A DNA stretch of 64,000 nt from Virgibacillus sp. NKC19-16. Lineage in GTDB: Bacteria; Bacillota; Bacilli; Bacillales; Amphibacillaceae. Location of the stretch: contig NZ_CP074373.1 in assembly GCF_021560035.1 (NCBI RefSeq), forward strand, positions 1,236,001 to 1,300,000. Reading direction: 5' to 3'. Under the pieces are notes generated by a model that ran no database searches, was not told the DNA's origin, and saw nothing but the letters and a program-made list of their open reading frames with translations. This document shows, piece by piece, positions 45,200 through 54,560 of this stretch. The first letter of the stretch is position 1; each line of letters begins with the position of its first letter. Made by a program: the position numbers and the translations under genes.

Positions 45200-46090
45200 T
45201 TAGTCACTTTTGTGCATGTTTGCCAGTATCGCTAAATATACAATCATTGCTTGGTTGAATTGCCGTATATCCACACCTGTTTTTTCAATAAATTTATCCA
45301 ATCGATATTGCAGACTGTTTCGGTGCATATATAATTCCTTTGCCGCAAGTGATACATTTAAATTGCATTCGATAAAGGTTTTGATTGTATGTAGGACGTC
45401 TTCATTCGTTTTAAATTCTTTTAGAACGATTGCAGTTATTTCACTTCGTAATTGCACGTCTGTTAGATCCAGGAGAATATAGGAAATAGCATCGATATAG
45501 GTTATAACGGATTTATCCGAGTATGCAAATGCCGTTTTAGCGCCCTTAATAAATGAATGGTAATACTGGTCTATATTCTTTAGATTATCCAAATATGGCC
45601 CCACCAGAAATTTAATTTTTACATACAGATCACTCATTAATACATCAATAATTTGACCGTAAGAAATGTTTTCTTCTGTATCAGCTGTTTGTTCTTCAAT
45701 TATTATGCCTTCATGTTCATTTTCCCATAAAATAGGGGCGGGTTTTGTGAAAAATTCATCAAGGGCTTCTTTAAATAATTTTGGGTCTGTTTGATTTTTC
45801 TTAATGGAAAAATAGACAAATCGATAGGGAGTTACCGCTTCGATCAGGGCTCCGTTGTTTATTCGATTTTTCCACGTCTTTTCATGTTCTGTAGGTACGG
45901 GAAATTGTATATCATAGGGCGTCAGAAAAGCAGCTAATATCGATGTATCTTTCTTTGTTAATTCACTTTTATCAATTCCGATAATTTCGTTCGTTTCTGT
46001 GATAAACCATTGGTAATTTCCGGTTGCCTTATTGAAATCATCGCTATATATAATCATGGATGGAAAAATATTTTGCAATTGTTTTAACAT
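45200..46090 (-). CDS. yxkF: PucR/CdaR-type transcriptional regulator (YxkF-like)
   Basis: 296-aa regulator whose last 60 residues form the PucR C-terminal helix-turn-helix (IECNLNVSLAAKELYMHRNSLQYRLDKF). The N-terminal 220 residues have no clear ligand domain by eye. In B. subtilis a similar gene, yxkF, stands before msmX in the same order. ATG 46090 is chosen because AGAGAGG lies 9 nt upstream. The frame continues upstream into repeat R3, and that extension (YQKQQSYRKQ) is translated repeat. It may be co-transcribed with msmX. Confidence 0.8.
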   Translation of the reverse strand: MLKQLQNIFPSMIIYSDDFNKATGNYQWFITETNEIIGIDKSELTKKDTSILAAFLTPYDIQFPVPTEHEKTWKNRINNGALIEAVTPYRFVYFSIKKNQTDPKLFKEALDEFFTKPAPILWENEHEGIIIEEQTADTEENISYGQIIDVLMSDLYVKIKFLVGPYLDNLKNIDQYYHSFIKGAKTAFAYSDKSVITYIDAISYILLDLTDVQLRSEITAIVLKEFKTNEDVLHTIKTFIECNLNVSLAAKELYMHRNSLQYRLDKFIEKTGVDIRQFNQAMIVYLAILANMHKSD

Positions 46091-46111
46091 GTTAAAAAAC
46101 CTCTCTTTTGT

Positions 46112-46312
46112 AGGCTGTTTTCTATAAGATTGTTGCTTTTGATACAAAAGATATAAAAGACGACATAGTGAAAATTCATTTGGAAACGCTAGTTGAGAGC
46201 AGGGATTCGCTCCGGAAACACACTTCGCTGACCCGAATGGCGTTTATAGCACTTATGTCGTCTTTTACATCAACTACGAAGATTTAAAGCAAAATACTTA
46301 CGAAAAGAGCCT
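46112..46312. repeat. Interspersed element copy R3 (short, 201 bp)
   Basis: The left end AGGCTGTTTTCTATAAG runs through TTGTTGCTTTTGATACAA to AAAGACGACATA. The right end TATGTCGTCTTTTACATC runs through TTACGAAAAGAGCCT. The two are imperfect inverted repeats of about 60 bp. The core is a short remnant containing CTCCGGAAACACACTTCGC, which resembles the edge of the R1 core (CTCCGGTAATACACTTCGC). This is the clearest view of the element's termini. Confidence 0.8.
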
Positions 46313-46422
46313 TTTTATATTAGAAAAGGCATACCCGATTTCATTGATATTTCACGAATTAGTATACATGAATCTTTACGTTTGTTATAGTTACTTTTAG
46401 AATAACTTAAGGAGGTAGTGTC

Positions 46423-46782
46423 GTGCCAAATATTTATGATAGCGCGTATGACTTAGAAAAAGCAATTCGTGAAAGTGATGAGTTTAAAAATTTGCAAGTT
46501 GCCTATGAAGCGGTGATGGCTGACGAATCTGCAAAGCAAATGTTTGATAATTTCCGTGATACCCAAATGAGTTTACAGGAAAAACAAATGCAGGGACAGG
46601 AAATCACGGAAGAAGAGGTACAAAAAGCTCAACAAGTTGTCGAACTCGTTCAACAGCATAGTGAAATTTCCAAATTAATGGAAGAGGAACAGCGCTTGAA
46701 CACAGTGATCAATGATGTGAGCCGTATTATTACTGCACCATTAGAAGAGCTGTATGGCAGCCCGGAAGAACCAACTGAATAA
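46423..46782 (+). CDS. yheA: YheA/YmcA-type UPF0342 protein
   Basis: 119-aa helical protein of the YlbF/YmcA/YheA superfamily, with MPNIYDSAYDLEKAIRESDE and QQHSEISKLMEEEQRLN as YheA marks. GTG start after AAGGAGGTAG. Relatives YlbF and YmcA act in an RNase Y-associated complex; the role of YheA itself is not established. It begins the run of genes that follows the B. subtilis yhe/yha region. Confidence 0.88.
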   Translation: MPNIYDSAYDLEKAIRESDEFKNLQVAYEAVMADESAKQMFDNFRDTQMSLQEKQMQGQEITEEEVQKAQQVVELVQQHSEISKLMEEEQRLNTVINDVSRIITAPLEELYGSPEEPTE

Positions 46783-46790
46783 TAAGAAGA

Positions 46791-46828
46791 AACTTACAGG
46801 ATTTGATTGATTCTGTGAGTTTTTTTTA
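46791..46828 (+). terminator. Terminator of yheA
   Basis: AACTTACAG and CTGTGAGTT pair with one mismatch or wobble, followed by eight Ts. Confidence 0.75.
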
Positions 46829-46904
46829 TTGTTTTTAAGCAGGAATATCCAAAACAATGTCGAATAGGTTGAGATAGATAAACATCAAAAAAGGAGTTGT
46901 TTAT

Positions 46905-47675
46905 ATGGACACTGTAATAATGGAAAGTCAAAACAATATATCCTATATTTATCTAAACCGTGCCGATCGCTATAATGCATTAGATAAAGAAATGCTGGAA
47001 AGATTACTTGAGGTAACAGAGACGGTTGAAAAGAATGACGATAAAGTTGTCATTTTGGCCGGATATGGGAATGCCTTCTCCGCTGGAGGAGATGTCGGAA
47101 TGATGAAGGATTTTGCGGATAAGGAATTTTTTGATGGCGTAATGAGTACTATAGGAAAAATTGTGCTAAAACTATATATGATGCCAAAGATTGTCATTTC
47201 AGCTGTCCAGGGATCTGCTGCCGGGTTAGGCTTGAGTTTAGCATTAACGGCAGACTACGTCATTGCCCAAAATAAATCGAAGTTAGGGATGCTATTCATT
47301 GGAATTGGTTTGGCACCAGATGGGGGAGGACATTTTCTGTTGAAAGAGCGTCTTGGTACCAATAAGGCCAAGCAATTCACCTGGGGTTTAAAACAAGTAG
47401 GTGGTGAGCAAGCAAAGGCAATGGGGCTTGTCGATATACTGACAGATAAACAAGTAGTTGAAGAGTCAACAGACATGGGGCAAAGGCTTCTAGCTACACC
47501 ATTAACGGCAATGCTTAAAACAAAAATGATATATCATTCGAAACAAAAAGAGACACTCGAATACTATGTGGAGGAAGAAAGAAAAGCACAATGGGAGTTA
47601 AGACATACGGAGGACCACCAGGAAGGTGTACAGGCATTTTTAGAAAAAAGAAAGCCGAAATTTAAAGGTAAATAG
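46905..47675 (+). CDS. yhaR: Enoyl-CoA hydratase/isomerase family protein YhaR
   Basis: 256-aa crotonase-fold protein. The oxyanion-hole segments are FSAGGDVGMM (about residue 58) and GSAAGLGLSLAL (about 105), and the catalytic-side loop is IGLAPDGGGHFLL. Position and sequence agree with Bacillus YhaR. The Glu pair used by classic hydratases is not obvious: the second site reads PDGGG, as in many non-hydratase crotonases. The reaction is therefore uncertain. ATG after AAGGAG. Confidence 0.85.
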   Translation: MDTVIMESQNNISYIYLNRADRYNALDKEMLERLLEVTETVEKNDDKVVILAGYGNAFSAGGDVGMMKDFADKEFFDGVMSTIGKIVLKLYMMPKIVISAVQGSAAGLGLSLALTADYVIAQNKSKLGMLFIGIGLAPDGGGHFLLKERLGTNKAKQFTWGLKQVGGEQAKAMGLVDILTDKQVVEESTDMGQRLLATPLTAMLKTKMIYHSKQKETLEYYVEEERKAQWELRHTEDHQEGVQAFLEKRKPKFKGK

Positions 47676-47680
47676 GAGAA

Positions 47681-47722
47681 AAACGACTTCATGGAAAAAT
47701 GGATGAAGTCGTTTGCTCTTTC
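47681..47722. terminator. Terminator between yhaR and yhzC
   Basis: AAACGACTTCAT (47681-47692) and ATGAAGTCGTTT (47703-47714) are 12-bp perfect inverted repeats, usable from both sides. Confidence 0.8.
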
Positions 47723-47908
47723 TTACCGATGAAATAATATTAATTTCCCGTCCGGGGTTACACAGCGATGGGTATGCTCGCTGTATCCTTCTTTCTCCAA
47801 ACGTGATTGGCCGATTTTCTTTGCTTCGTCATCGTTTCCAGCCTCAAAAGACTCATCCAATAACTTTTCGCCGGTTTGTGCAAAAACAGTTAATGCATAT
47901 GTTTTCAT
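47723..47908 (-). CDS. yhzC: YhzC-family small protein
   Basis: 61-aa protein, MKTYALTVFAQTGEKLLDES at the start, with EGYSEHTHRCVTPDGKLILFHR at the end, the hallmark of the small YhzC family. ATG 47908 follows AAGGAGG; an upstream in-frame start has no site. Its position between yhaR and yhaQ agrees with the Bacillus order. Function unknown. Confidence 0.85.
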   Translation of the reverse strand: MKTYALTVFAQTGEKLLDESFEAGNDDEAKKIGQSRLEKEGYSEHTHRCVTPDGKLILFHR

Positions 47909-48057
47909 CGTAAAACCTCCTTGACCTGCTAGTATTAGTATTCTTGATAAATTACAAAAATCCTGCTTAAATGAGAAAGTCATTATTTTTAAAAAATGAA
48001 ACTATTAATAAGTAAAAACGTATAGTATTATATTTGTATGGGAAAGGGGAGAGAAAG

Positions 48058-48957
48058 TTGACGTTGAAAATCAAAGATGTAACGAAACGGTTTGGCAAAC
48101 ATACGGCAGTAGATCATCTTTCACTTGAAATACCGGAAAAAGAGATGTTTGGATTCTTAGGTGGAAATGGCGCAGGAAAGACAACAACCTTCCGTATGAT
48201 CTTAGGGTTATTGGACATTACAGAAGGAGAAATTACCTGGAATGGTGACACGATTAGCTATGACAAAAGTCATTTGATCGGTTACCTGCCAGAGGAAAGA
48301 GGACTTTACCCAAAATTAAAGGTGAGGGATCAAATTATTTATCTCGGCAAATTACGAGGGATGCGTAAAAGTGAAGTGGTCACAGAATTAGAAGCATGGC
48401 TCAAGCGATTCAAAGTGCCGGAATACATGGATAAAAAAATAGAAGAATTATCGAAGGGAAATCAGCAAAAAATCCAATTTATTTCTGCAATCATTCATAA
48501 ACCTAAACTACTAATCTTGGATGAGCCGTTTTCCGGGCTGGATCCGGTTAACGTAGAAATGCTGAAAGAAGCTGTTATTGATTTGAAAGAAAGAGGCACA
48601 TCGATTGTATTCTCATCCCATCAAATGGAGCATGTGGAAGAACTTTGTGAGCATTTATGCATTTTACATAAAGGCAAACCAGTTGTTCAGGGGACTCTAA
48701 GGGAGATAAAACGGTCTTATGGTAGAAAGAACTTAGTTATTCACGCAGCAATTCCTCTAGAATTCTTACGAGATTATCCCGGTGTTGTTAGTTATAAAAA
48801 AGTAACAGAAGGCTGTGAGCTGCAAATTGAAAATGAAGATGTCTCTCAAGGAATTTTTAGGGAATTGCAGGGAAAAGGATTTGTTCGTAAATTTGAACTG
48901 GAAGAGCCTACCTTAAATGATATTTTCATTGAGAAAGTTGGTGCTTCTTATGAATAA
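48058..48957 (+). CDS. yhaQ: ABC transporter ATPase YhaQ (NatA-like)
   Basis: 299-aa exporter ATPase with Walker A GGNGAGKTT, signature LSKGNQQKIQF, Walker B LLILDEPFSGLD and H-loop FSSHQMEHVEEL. A C-terminal domain of about 75 residues ends it. The closest known relatives are NatA-type sodium-extrusion ATPases. TTG 48058 is chosen since GGGGAGAG is 6 nt upstream and this gives the usual N-terminus. It overlaps yhaP by 8 bases. Confidence 0.9.
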   Translation: MTLKIKDVTKRFGKHTAVDHLSLEIPEKEMFGFLGGNGAGKTTTFRMILGLLDITEGEITWNGDTISYDKSHLIGYLPEERGLYPKLKVRDQIIYLGKLRGMRKSEVVTELEAWLKRFKVPEYMDKKIEELSKGNQQKIQFISAIIHKPKLLILDEPFSGLDPVNVEMLKEAVIDLKERGTSIVFSSHQMEHVEELCEHLCILHKGKPVVQGTLREIKRSYGRKNLVIHAAIPLEFLRDYPGVVSYKKVTEGCELQIENEDVSQGIFRELQGKGFVRKFELEEPTLNDIFIEKVGASYE

Positions 48958-50200
48958 ATTCTGGATCATACTGTCACATACGTTCATGACACGTGTGAAA
49001 TCAAAAGCATTTTTAATAAGTACCATCATCACACTATTATTTATTGTTGGGGTCGCTAATATTCAAACAATCGTGGATGCCTTTTCGGATGATAGCAGAG
49101 ATCAAATCGCTGTAATAGATGAATCGGGTGAACTATTTGAGCCTTTAAGCCAAAGTGTGGAACAATCAGATGAAAACATGGAACTTGTTTCATTCAATGG
49201 CTCTGAAGAAGAGGCAAGAACGGCTATACAAGAGGAAGAGTATCAGGCATTCATTGTATTATCCTTAAATGAAAATCAATTACCTGAAAGCATCTATTAC
49301 GCAAATGATATTTCAGGCACCGGGAATCAAATGGTTATTGAACAACAACTACAGCAATTAAAAGTAGTACTGGCCACACAGCAGGCGGGTATTGACGCGG
49401 CAACGTTGGAGGAAATATATGCACCAGTGACATTTGAAACGGTGGCACTGGATGAAACAGCAAAGACTTCTGAGGAGCTCAGTCAAACTAGAGGAATTGT
49501 TTATATCATGCTATTTGTGTTATACATGGCGATTATCATTTACGGGCAGATGATAGCAACCGATGTAGCAACGGAAAAGTCATCAAGAGTTATGGAAATT
49601 CTCGTATCCAGTGCTCCGCCTGTTACTCACATGTTTGCAAAGATTGCCGGCATAGCTTTACTGGGTTTAGCGCAGGTAGGTTTATTTGTTGGCATCGGAT
49701 ATGCATTGATTATGTCAAAACAGGATGAGTTAACAGGTGGTATTTTTGAATACTTGGGAATTCAGGATGGATCTGCCTCGGTATATATTTATGCGTTTGT
49801 ATTTTTTATACTCGGCTATTTACTATATGCAACACTTGCAGCAATGCTTGGAGCACTGGTCAGTAGAGTGGAGGATGCCAATCAAATGATGATGCCGATG
49901 ATCATGTTAATTATGGTTGCATTTTTCATTGCGATGTTTGGCTTAAGTACGCCGGATTCTGCACTTGTTAAAATAACTTCCTTTATTCCATTTTTCGCAC
50001 CAATGATCATGTTTTTACGTGTCGGAATGCTGGATATCCCAGCATGGGAAGTTGCTTTATCCATTGGATTATTAGTAGCAACAATCGTACTTTTAGCAAT
50101 CATTGGGGCGCGTATCTATAAAGGTGGAGTACTCATGTATGGGGGAACGAATTCGTTAAAAGATTTGAAAAAGGCGTTCATGTTATCGAAGAAGGAATAG
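48950..50200 (+). CDS. yhaP: ABC exporter permease YhaP (NatB-like)
   Basis: 416-aa ABC-2 membrane protein. One N-terminal span, a large outer loop (about residues 45-170), then five or six membrane segments, including IATDVATEKSSRVMEILVSSAPP, the family signature. ATG 48950 lies within the end of yhaQ, so translation is coupled. With YhaQ it forms a NatAB-like exporter; sodium export is possible and would suit a salt-tolerant organism, but is not shown. Confidence 0.9.
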   Translation: MNKFWIILSHTFMTRVKSKAFLISTIITLLFIVGVANIQTIVDAFSDDSRDQIAVIDESGELFEPLSQSVEQSDENMELVSFNGSEEEARTAIQEEEYQAFIVLSLNENQLPESIYYANDISGTGNQMVIEQQLQQLKVVLATQQAGIDAATLEEIYAPVTFETVALDETAKTSEELSQTRGIVYIMLFVLYMAIIIYGQMIATDVATEKSSRVMEILVSSAPPVTHMFAKIAGIALLGLAQVGLFVGIGYALIMSKQDELTGGIFEYLGIQDGSASVYIYAFVFFILGYLLYATLAAMLGALVSRVEDANQMMMPMIMLIMVAFFIAMFGLSTPDSALVKITSFIPFFAPMIMFLRVGMLDIPAWEVALSIGLLVATIVLLAIIGARIYKGGVLMYGGTNSLKDLKKAFMLSKKE

Positions 50201-50207
50201 ATGTCTA

Positions 50208-50242
50208 AAAAAGAGGTCACTTTTTAAGTGGCCTTTTCGTTT
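50208..50242 (+). terminator. Terminator of yhaQP
   Basis: AAAAGAGGTCACTT and AAGTGGCCTTTT form a stem with one wobble, followed by CGTTTTCG. Confidence 0.7.
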
Positions 50243-50302
50243 TCGAACGTGCATTCGCAGGCCGTTTTTGATAAAATAGAGTTCGAGAGTAGAGGTGTAA
50301 AA

Positions 50303-51529
50303 ATGGCAAAGCAAATTTCATTTATCCATGCAGCAGATCTTCATTTAGATAGTCCGTTTAAAGGACTAGCAGATACACCTGAACATATTTTTTCGGAAAT
50401 ACTGGAAAGTACATTTACTGCGCTTGATCATTTGATGCAAGTTGCGGTTGATAAACAAGTTGATTTTGTGCTGCTTGCAGGCGATTTATTTGATAATGAA
50501 AAACAAAGCTTAAAGGCACAGATACGTTTGCGGCGAGCTTTTGGAAAACTTAAAGCCCATGACATCCAAGTCTATGCATCGCATGGAAACCATGATTACA
50601 TAAATGGAAATATTCATCCGGTTACCTATCCTGATAATGTACATATTTTTCCGGATGAAAAGGTGAGGCAATTTGTATATCGAAAAGATGATCAAACAGA
50701 GGTGGCTATTTATGGTTTTAGCTATGAAAATCGCGCTGTGTTAACGAAAAAGGCAGATGAATATGCGATTACGGATCCTTCCATTCCATTTCATATTGCC
50801 ATGCTTCACGGGAGTGTCGGGAACAATACAGAGCATGACACATATGCTCCTTTTCAAATCAGTGATTTAGTGGAACGTAACTTTCATTACTGGGCACTTG
50901 GTCATATTCATCAGCGGGAAATGTTAAAGGAAGATCCGCCGATTGTTTATCCTGGAAATATTCAGGGACGACATCGAAAAGAAACCGGGGAAAAAGGCTG
51001 TTACCATGTAGTACTAACAGAAACAGGTGCCGATATGTCGTTTATTCCACTTCAGGCCATACAATTTCATGTGTTAACGATTGATGTATCGACGTGCGGG
51101 GAAGTTCATCAAATCGAAAATAAAATTCAAGATGATCTGACAAATCGGGTTTCCACTACACCAATGCTGATAGACTTGACGCTAACTGGTGATAATCCAA
51201 AACTCAAGGAATGGGAGAATGAAAAATATCTTGATGAGGTTGTGGAGCTTGTTAATGAAACAGTAAGCCATAACCAAAATTGGAAGTTTATTTTCCGGTA
51301 TTCGGTTGAAACTTATCATTCTTTATTAGATACAGATTTATATAAAGGGGAACATTTTATTGGAGAATTAGCCCGTCATTTTGAAGAAGTATCGATCCAG
51401 CCATTTATGAAGGAATTATATCAGCACAAGCAGGCGCGAAAATATATAGAACCGTTAAATCAAACGGACGAAGAGTTTATAAAAACGGAAGCGCAGCAAT
51501 TATTGTTTAATGATCTCGTTAAAGATTGA
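50303..51529 (+). CDS. yhaO: Mre11/SbcD-like DNA exonuclease YhaO
   Basis: 408-aa metallophosphoesterase. Di-metal motifs are HAADLHLDSPF, LAGDLFDNE, YASHGNHDY, IAMLHGSVG and LGHIHQREM. A helical C-terminal part probably contacts YhaN. The neighbour yhaN encodes the Rad50-like partner, so the two act together in DNA-end or structure processing. ATG 50303 follows AGAGGTG; the longer frame lacks a site. Lies 11 bases before yhaN. Confidence 0.93.
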   Translation: MAKQISFIHAADLHLDSPFKGLADTPEHIFSEILESTFTALDHLMQVAVDKQVDFVLLAGDLFDNEKQSLKAQIRLRRAFGKLKAHDIQVYASHGNHDYINGNIHPVTYPDNVHIFPDEKVRQFVYRKDDQTEVAIYGFSYENRAVLTKKADEYAITDPSIPFHIAMLHGSVGNNTEHDTYAPFQISDLVERNFHYWALGHIHQREMLKEDPPIVYPGNIQGRHRKETGEKGCYHVVLTETGADMSFIPLQAIQFHVLTIDVSTCGEVHQIENKIQDDLTNRVSTTPMLIDLTLTGDNPKLKEWENEKYLDEVVELVNETVSHNQNWKFIFRYSVETYHSLLDTDLYKGEHFIGELARHFEEVSIQPFMKELYQHKQARKYIEPLNQTDEEFIKTEAQQLLFNDLVKD

Positions 51530-51540
51530 GGTGAGTCAGA

Positions 51541-54510
51541 TTGAAACTAATGCATGCAAATATATACGGTTTTGGCAAATGGGTGGATTATGATATTGAA
51601 TTTACGAGTGAATCAGCTATAATCATCTATGGAGAAAATGAATCCGGTAAATCAACCTTGCAGAAATTCATTCTGTTTATGTTATTTGGCCTTACGCCGA
51701 AGCAGCGTGATTTTTACCGTCCAAAAACAAGTGGTAAAATGGGCGGAAGGCTCACAATAATTGATCCGACCGCAGGCAAATATACGATTGAGCGATTGGA
51801 TGAGGTAAGAAACGGTGCGGCAACATGTTTAACCGCTGATGGGAATGAGCATGATGAAGAGTGGTTGAAAGATCGTTTGAACGGGATGACCTATGGCACG
51901 TATCAATCTATTTTTTCCTTTTCAGCTTTTGATTTACATGCACTTAAAGAAATGAAAGAGGATGATCTTGGGGAAGTGTTGCTCGGGATTGGTTTAACCG
52001 GGGCTAATAATATTTACTCCATTGAAAAAAAGTTAGATAATCAAATTGGCGAATTATTTAAACCCTATGGAAAAAAACCAATGATTAATCAGCAGCTTGA
52101 CACATTGAACGAACGCTTTTCGAATCTACATACATTTAAAACTGAAGAAGCATTGTACCGGGAAAAGAAAGCAAAAGCAACTTTTTTAACAGACGAAATT
52201 AAAGCAATGCAAGAGACTATTCAACAGGAAAAAAAGAACCTCTTTTCCATTGAAAAGCATCAACATGCATTACCAATTATCCATGATTATCACCATTACA
52301 CAAATCAATTAGTAAGCTATCCGGCTGAAATTGACTTCCCAGAAAATGGTGTAAATCGTCTGGAGAAAATAAATGAAAAATTACTCCCGTTAACGAGTGA
52401 ACTAGCTGTATGGAAGGATAATCAAAAACAGTATCAGAAAAAAATAGCAACGCTAAAGGAAGAGTTGGAAGATAAATCTGTTTACGATCATGGACAGGAA
52501 ATTCTTCGTAAAAAGGAACAATATAAACAAAATGAAAAAGAGTTCGAAAGACTTCAGATAGCAATTAATAAACGGGAAACGCAAATAAGCACAGGTCTTA
52601 ATGAACTAAACACCGGGTTAACAGCAGCAGATTTGGCTTCGCTTGATATCCCTTTTTACATCGAAAATACATGGAATCAGTTAAAAAATGATGCAAATCA
52701 GCTTCATTTGGAAAAAAGCCAGATGCAGCAAGAAAGAAATCAGGCAAAACAGCAACGAAATTATGTAATCAATCAGCAGCAGGAAATAGAAGAAGGATTA
52801 CTATCAGAAGAACGTTATTATGAACTTCAGGATAAAATGAATGAACAGAGACAATATAATATAGTCCAAAAGCTAAAATTGGAGTCAGCTGATAAACGAA
52901 AAGAATGGGAGAAAAATAAACAAGCCAAAGAAAAGAATAGCAAGAGTATTTTACTTACAAGTATGCTCCTTTCCTTACTAGTAGGGATAGTTGGGATTAT
53001 CACAGATAGCACATTGCTTTTCTATCTCATACCATTATTTTTAATCATCGGCTTCGTACAATGGCTGTGGGGGAAAAGCACTATCAAAGATATAGAAAAT
53101 ATGCTGCTTCAAGAAGATTTTCAGGCACCTGCGTTTCAGATAACAAATGAAGAAAAAGAAGAAGCGGAAAAGTTACTTGCGCTTCATAATAAAAGTGAAA
53201 ATGAATTAGATTCCTTAAAGGAACAAGTGAAAGCCATAGATGTGCAGTTCATTAAAATGGATGAAAAGCGCAGAATGCTTGAGGAGAGGGAGGAGCAATT
53301 AAATACGCGAATAAGGGCGCAATATGAAACCTATCCATTTTTGCAGGAAGTCGAAATCAGTTACTGGCCAGAGTTCTTCCATCAATTGAAACAACTAGTA
53401 ACATTAGACCGAGAGCGGCAGCAATTTTACGAGGAATTCAATCAACTACAAGATATTCAGAAAGTATTTCATCAGGAAGTTAACAGGTTTTTACAATCTA
53501 AAAATGGGGAAAACCCTACTACATCGATGGATCATTCATTTGAAATGGTTGAACAATTAACAAATGCCTATCAAACAGCAATCAAACAGCTGGAAAACTA
53601 CGCAAATTTAGTCGAAGAAAATAATGAACAACAACGTGTAACAAAGCAAAAGATGGATACGTATAAAAAAGAAATAACTGCTTTACTTGAGATTGCACAA
53701 GTAGAAACCGTAGACGAATTTTATAGAAAATCAAAACAACTGGAAGAGAAACAGGAAATCGAAGCAACAATAACTAAAAGCCTTGATCAGCTCAGCGTTA
53801 CTTTCTCGCAAGCTTCCTTGAAAAACCTGCTTGAAGCGAATCCGGATCAAGATGAATTGGAAGTTGCTCATCAGCAGTCGCAATCTAAAATCGATCAGTT
53901 TGAAACAGATATAAATGAAAAACGTCATCAACTTGCTGATGTAAATGCAACGCTTAAGACGTTGGAATCATCTGAATCGCTTTCTGAGACAACACATCGA
54001 TTTCAGATGGAGACCGAGCAATTAAATAAACATGCGAAACAATGGGCTATACTGAAGACAGCCAAGGAAATGCTTGCTCTTACCAAGCGTAATTACCGGG
54101 ATAAATATTTAAGTAAAGTGATCGATCGAACGTCCAATTACTTTAAAAAAATGACAGGGTCTACTTATCTCAAGGTATATGCTCCTATTGGTAATAAGCC
54201 ATTTCAAGTAGAAGCAAATGACAACCTGCGATATACAGTGAATGAATTATCTCAAGGGTCTATTGATCAGTTATATGTAGCATTACGGTTAGCGGTAAGT
54301 GAGATAATGAGTGACAAGCATCGATTGCCATTTATTATAGATGATGCGTTCGTACATTTTGATACGCTACGTACAAAGCGAATAATAGAAATCGTGGAGG
54401 AAATCGCTGAAGAGCAGCAAATAATCATTTTTACGTGTAAGGAAGAGGTAGTAGAAGCTTCAAAAAATGCTGAAATTGTCCGGCTGAGAAATACGATTCG
54501 CATAAATTAG
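51541..54510 (+). CDS. yhaN: Rad50/SbcC-like ATPase YhaN with central membrane segments
   Basis: 989-aa SMC-like ATPase: N-terminal Walker A GENESGKST (about residue 38), long coiled coils, and C-terminal signature LSQGSIDQLYVALRLA with Walker B LPFIIDDAFVHFD. Near the middle (about residues 470-510) there are two hydrophobic stretches, ILLTSMLLSLLVGIVGII and LLFYLIPLFLIIGFVQWLWG. These replace the zinc-hook apex of classical Rad50 and may fix the apex in the membrane. No CxxC hook was seen. TTG start after GAGGTGAG. Partner of YhaO. Confidence 0.92.
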   Translation: MKLMHANIYGFGKWVDYDIEFTSESAIIIYGENESGKSTLQKFILFMLFGLTPKQRDFYRPKTSGKMGGRLTIIDPTAGKYTIERLDEVRNGAATCLTADGNEHDEEWLKDRLNGMTYGTYQSIFSFSAFDLHALKEMKEDDLGEVLLGIGLTGANNIYSIEKKLDNQIGELFKPYGKKPMINQQLDTLNERFSNLHTFKTEEALYREKKAKATFLTDEIKAMQETIQQEKKNLFSIEKHQHALPIIHDYHHYTNQLVSYPAEIDFPENGVNRLEKINEKLLPLTSELAVWKDNQKQYQKKIATLKEELEDKSVYDHGQEILRKKEQYKQNEKEFERLQIAINKRETQISTGLNELNTGLTAADLASLDIPFYIENTWNQLKNDANQLHLEKSQMQQERNQAKQQRNYVINQQQEIEEGLLSEERYYELQDKMNEQRQYNIVQKLKLESADKRKEWEKNKQAKEKNSKSILLTSMLLSLLVGIVGIITDSTLLFYLIPLFLIIGFVQWLWGKSTIKDIENMLLQEDFQAPAFQITNEEKEEAEKLLALHNKSENELDSLKEQVKAIDVQFIKMDEKRRMLEEREEQLNTRIRAQYETYPFLQEVEISYWPEFFHQLKQLVTLDRERQQFYEEFNQLQDIQKVFHQEVNRFLQSKNGENPTTSMDHSFEMVEQLTNAYQTAIKQLENYANLVEENNEQQRVTKQKMDTYKKEITALLEIAQVETVDEFYRKSKQLEEKQEIEATITKSLDQLSVTFSQASLKNLLEANPDQDELEVAHQQSQSKIDQFETDINEKRHQLADVNATLKTLESSESLSETTHRFQMETEQLNKHAKQWAILKTAKEMLALTKRNYRDKYLSKVIDRTSNYFKKMTGSTYLKVYAPIGNKPFQVEANDNLRYTVNELSQGSIDQLYVALRLAVSEIMSDKHRLPFIIDDAFVHFDTLRTKRIIEIVEEIAEEQQIIIFTCKEEVVEASKNAEIVRLRNTIRIN

Positions 54511-54560
54511 CAAATAATGATAAACTATTTCTAGACAATATGCAGATGGAGGGACATCCA

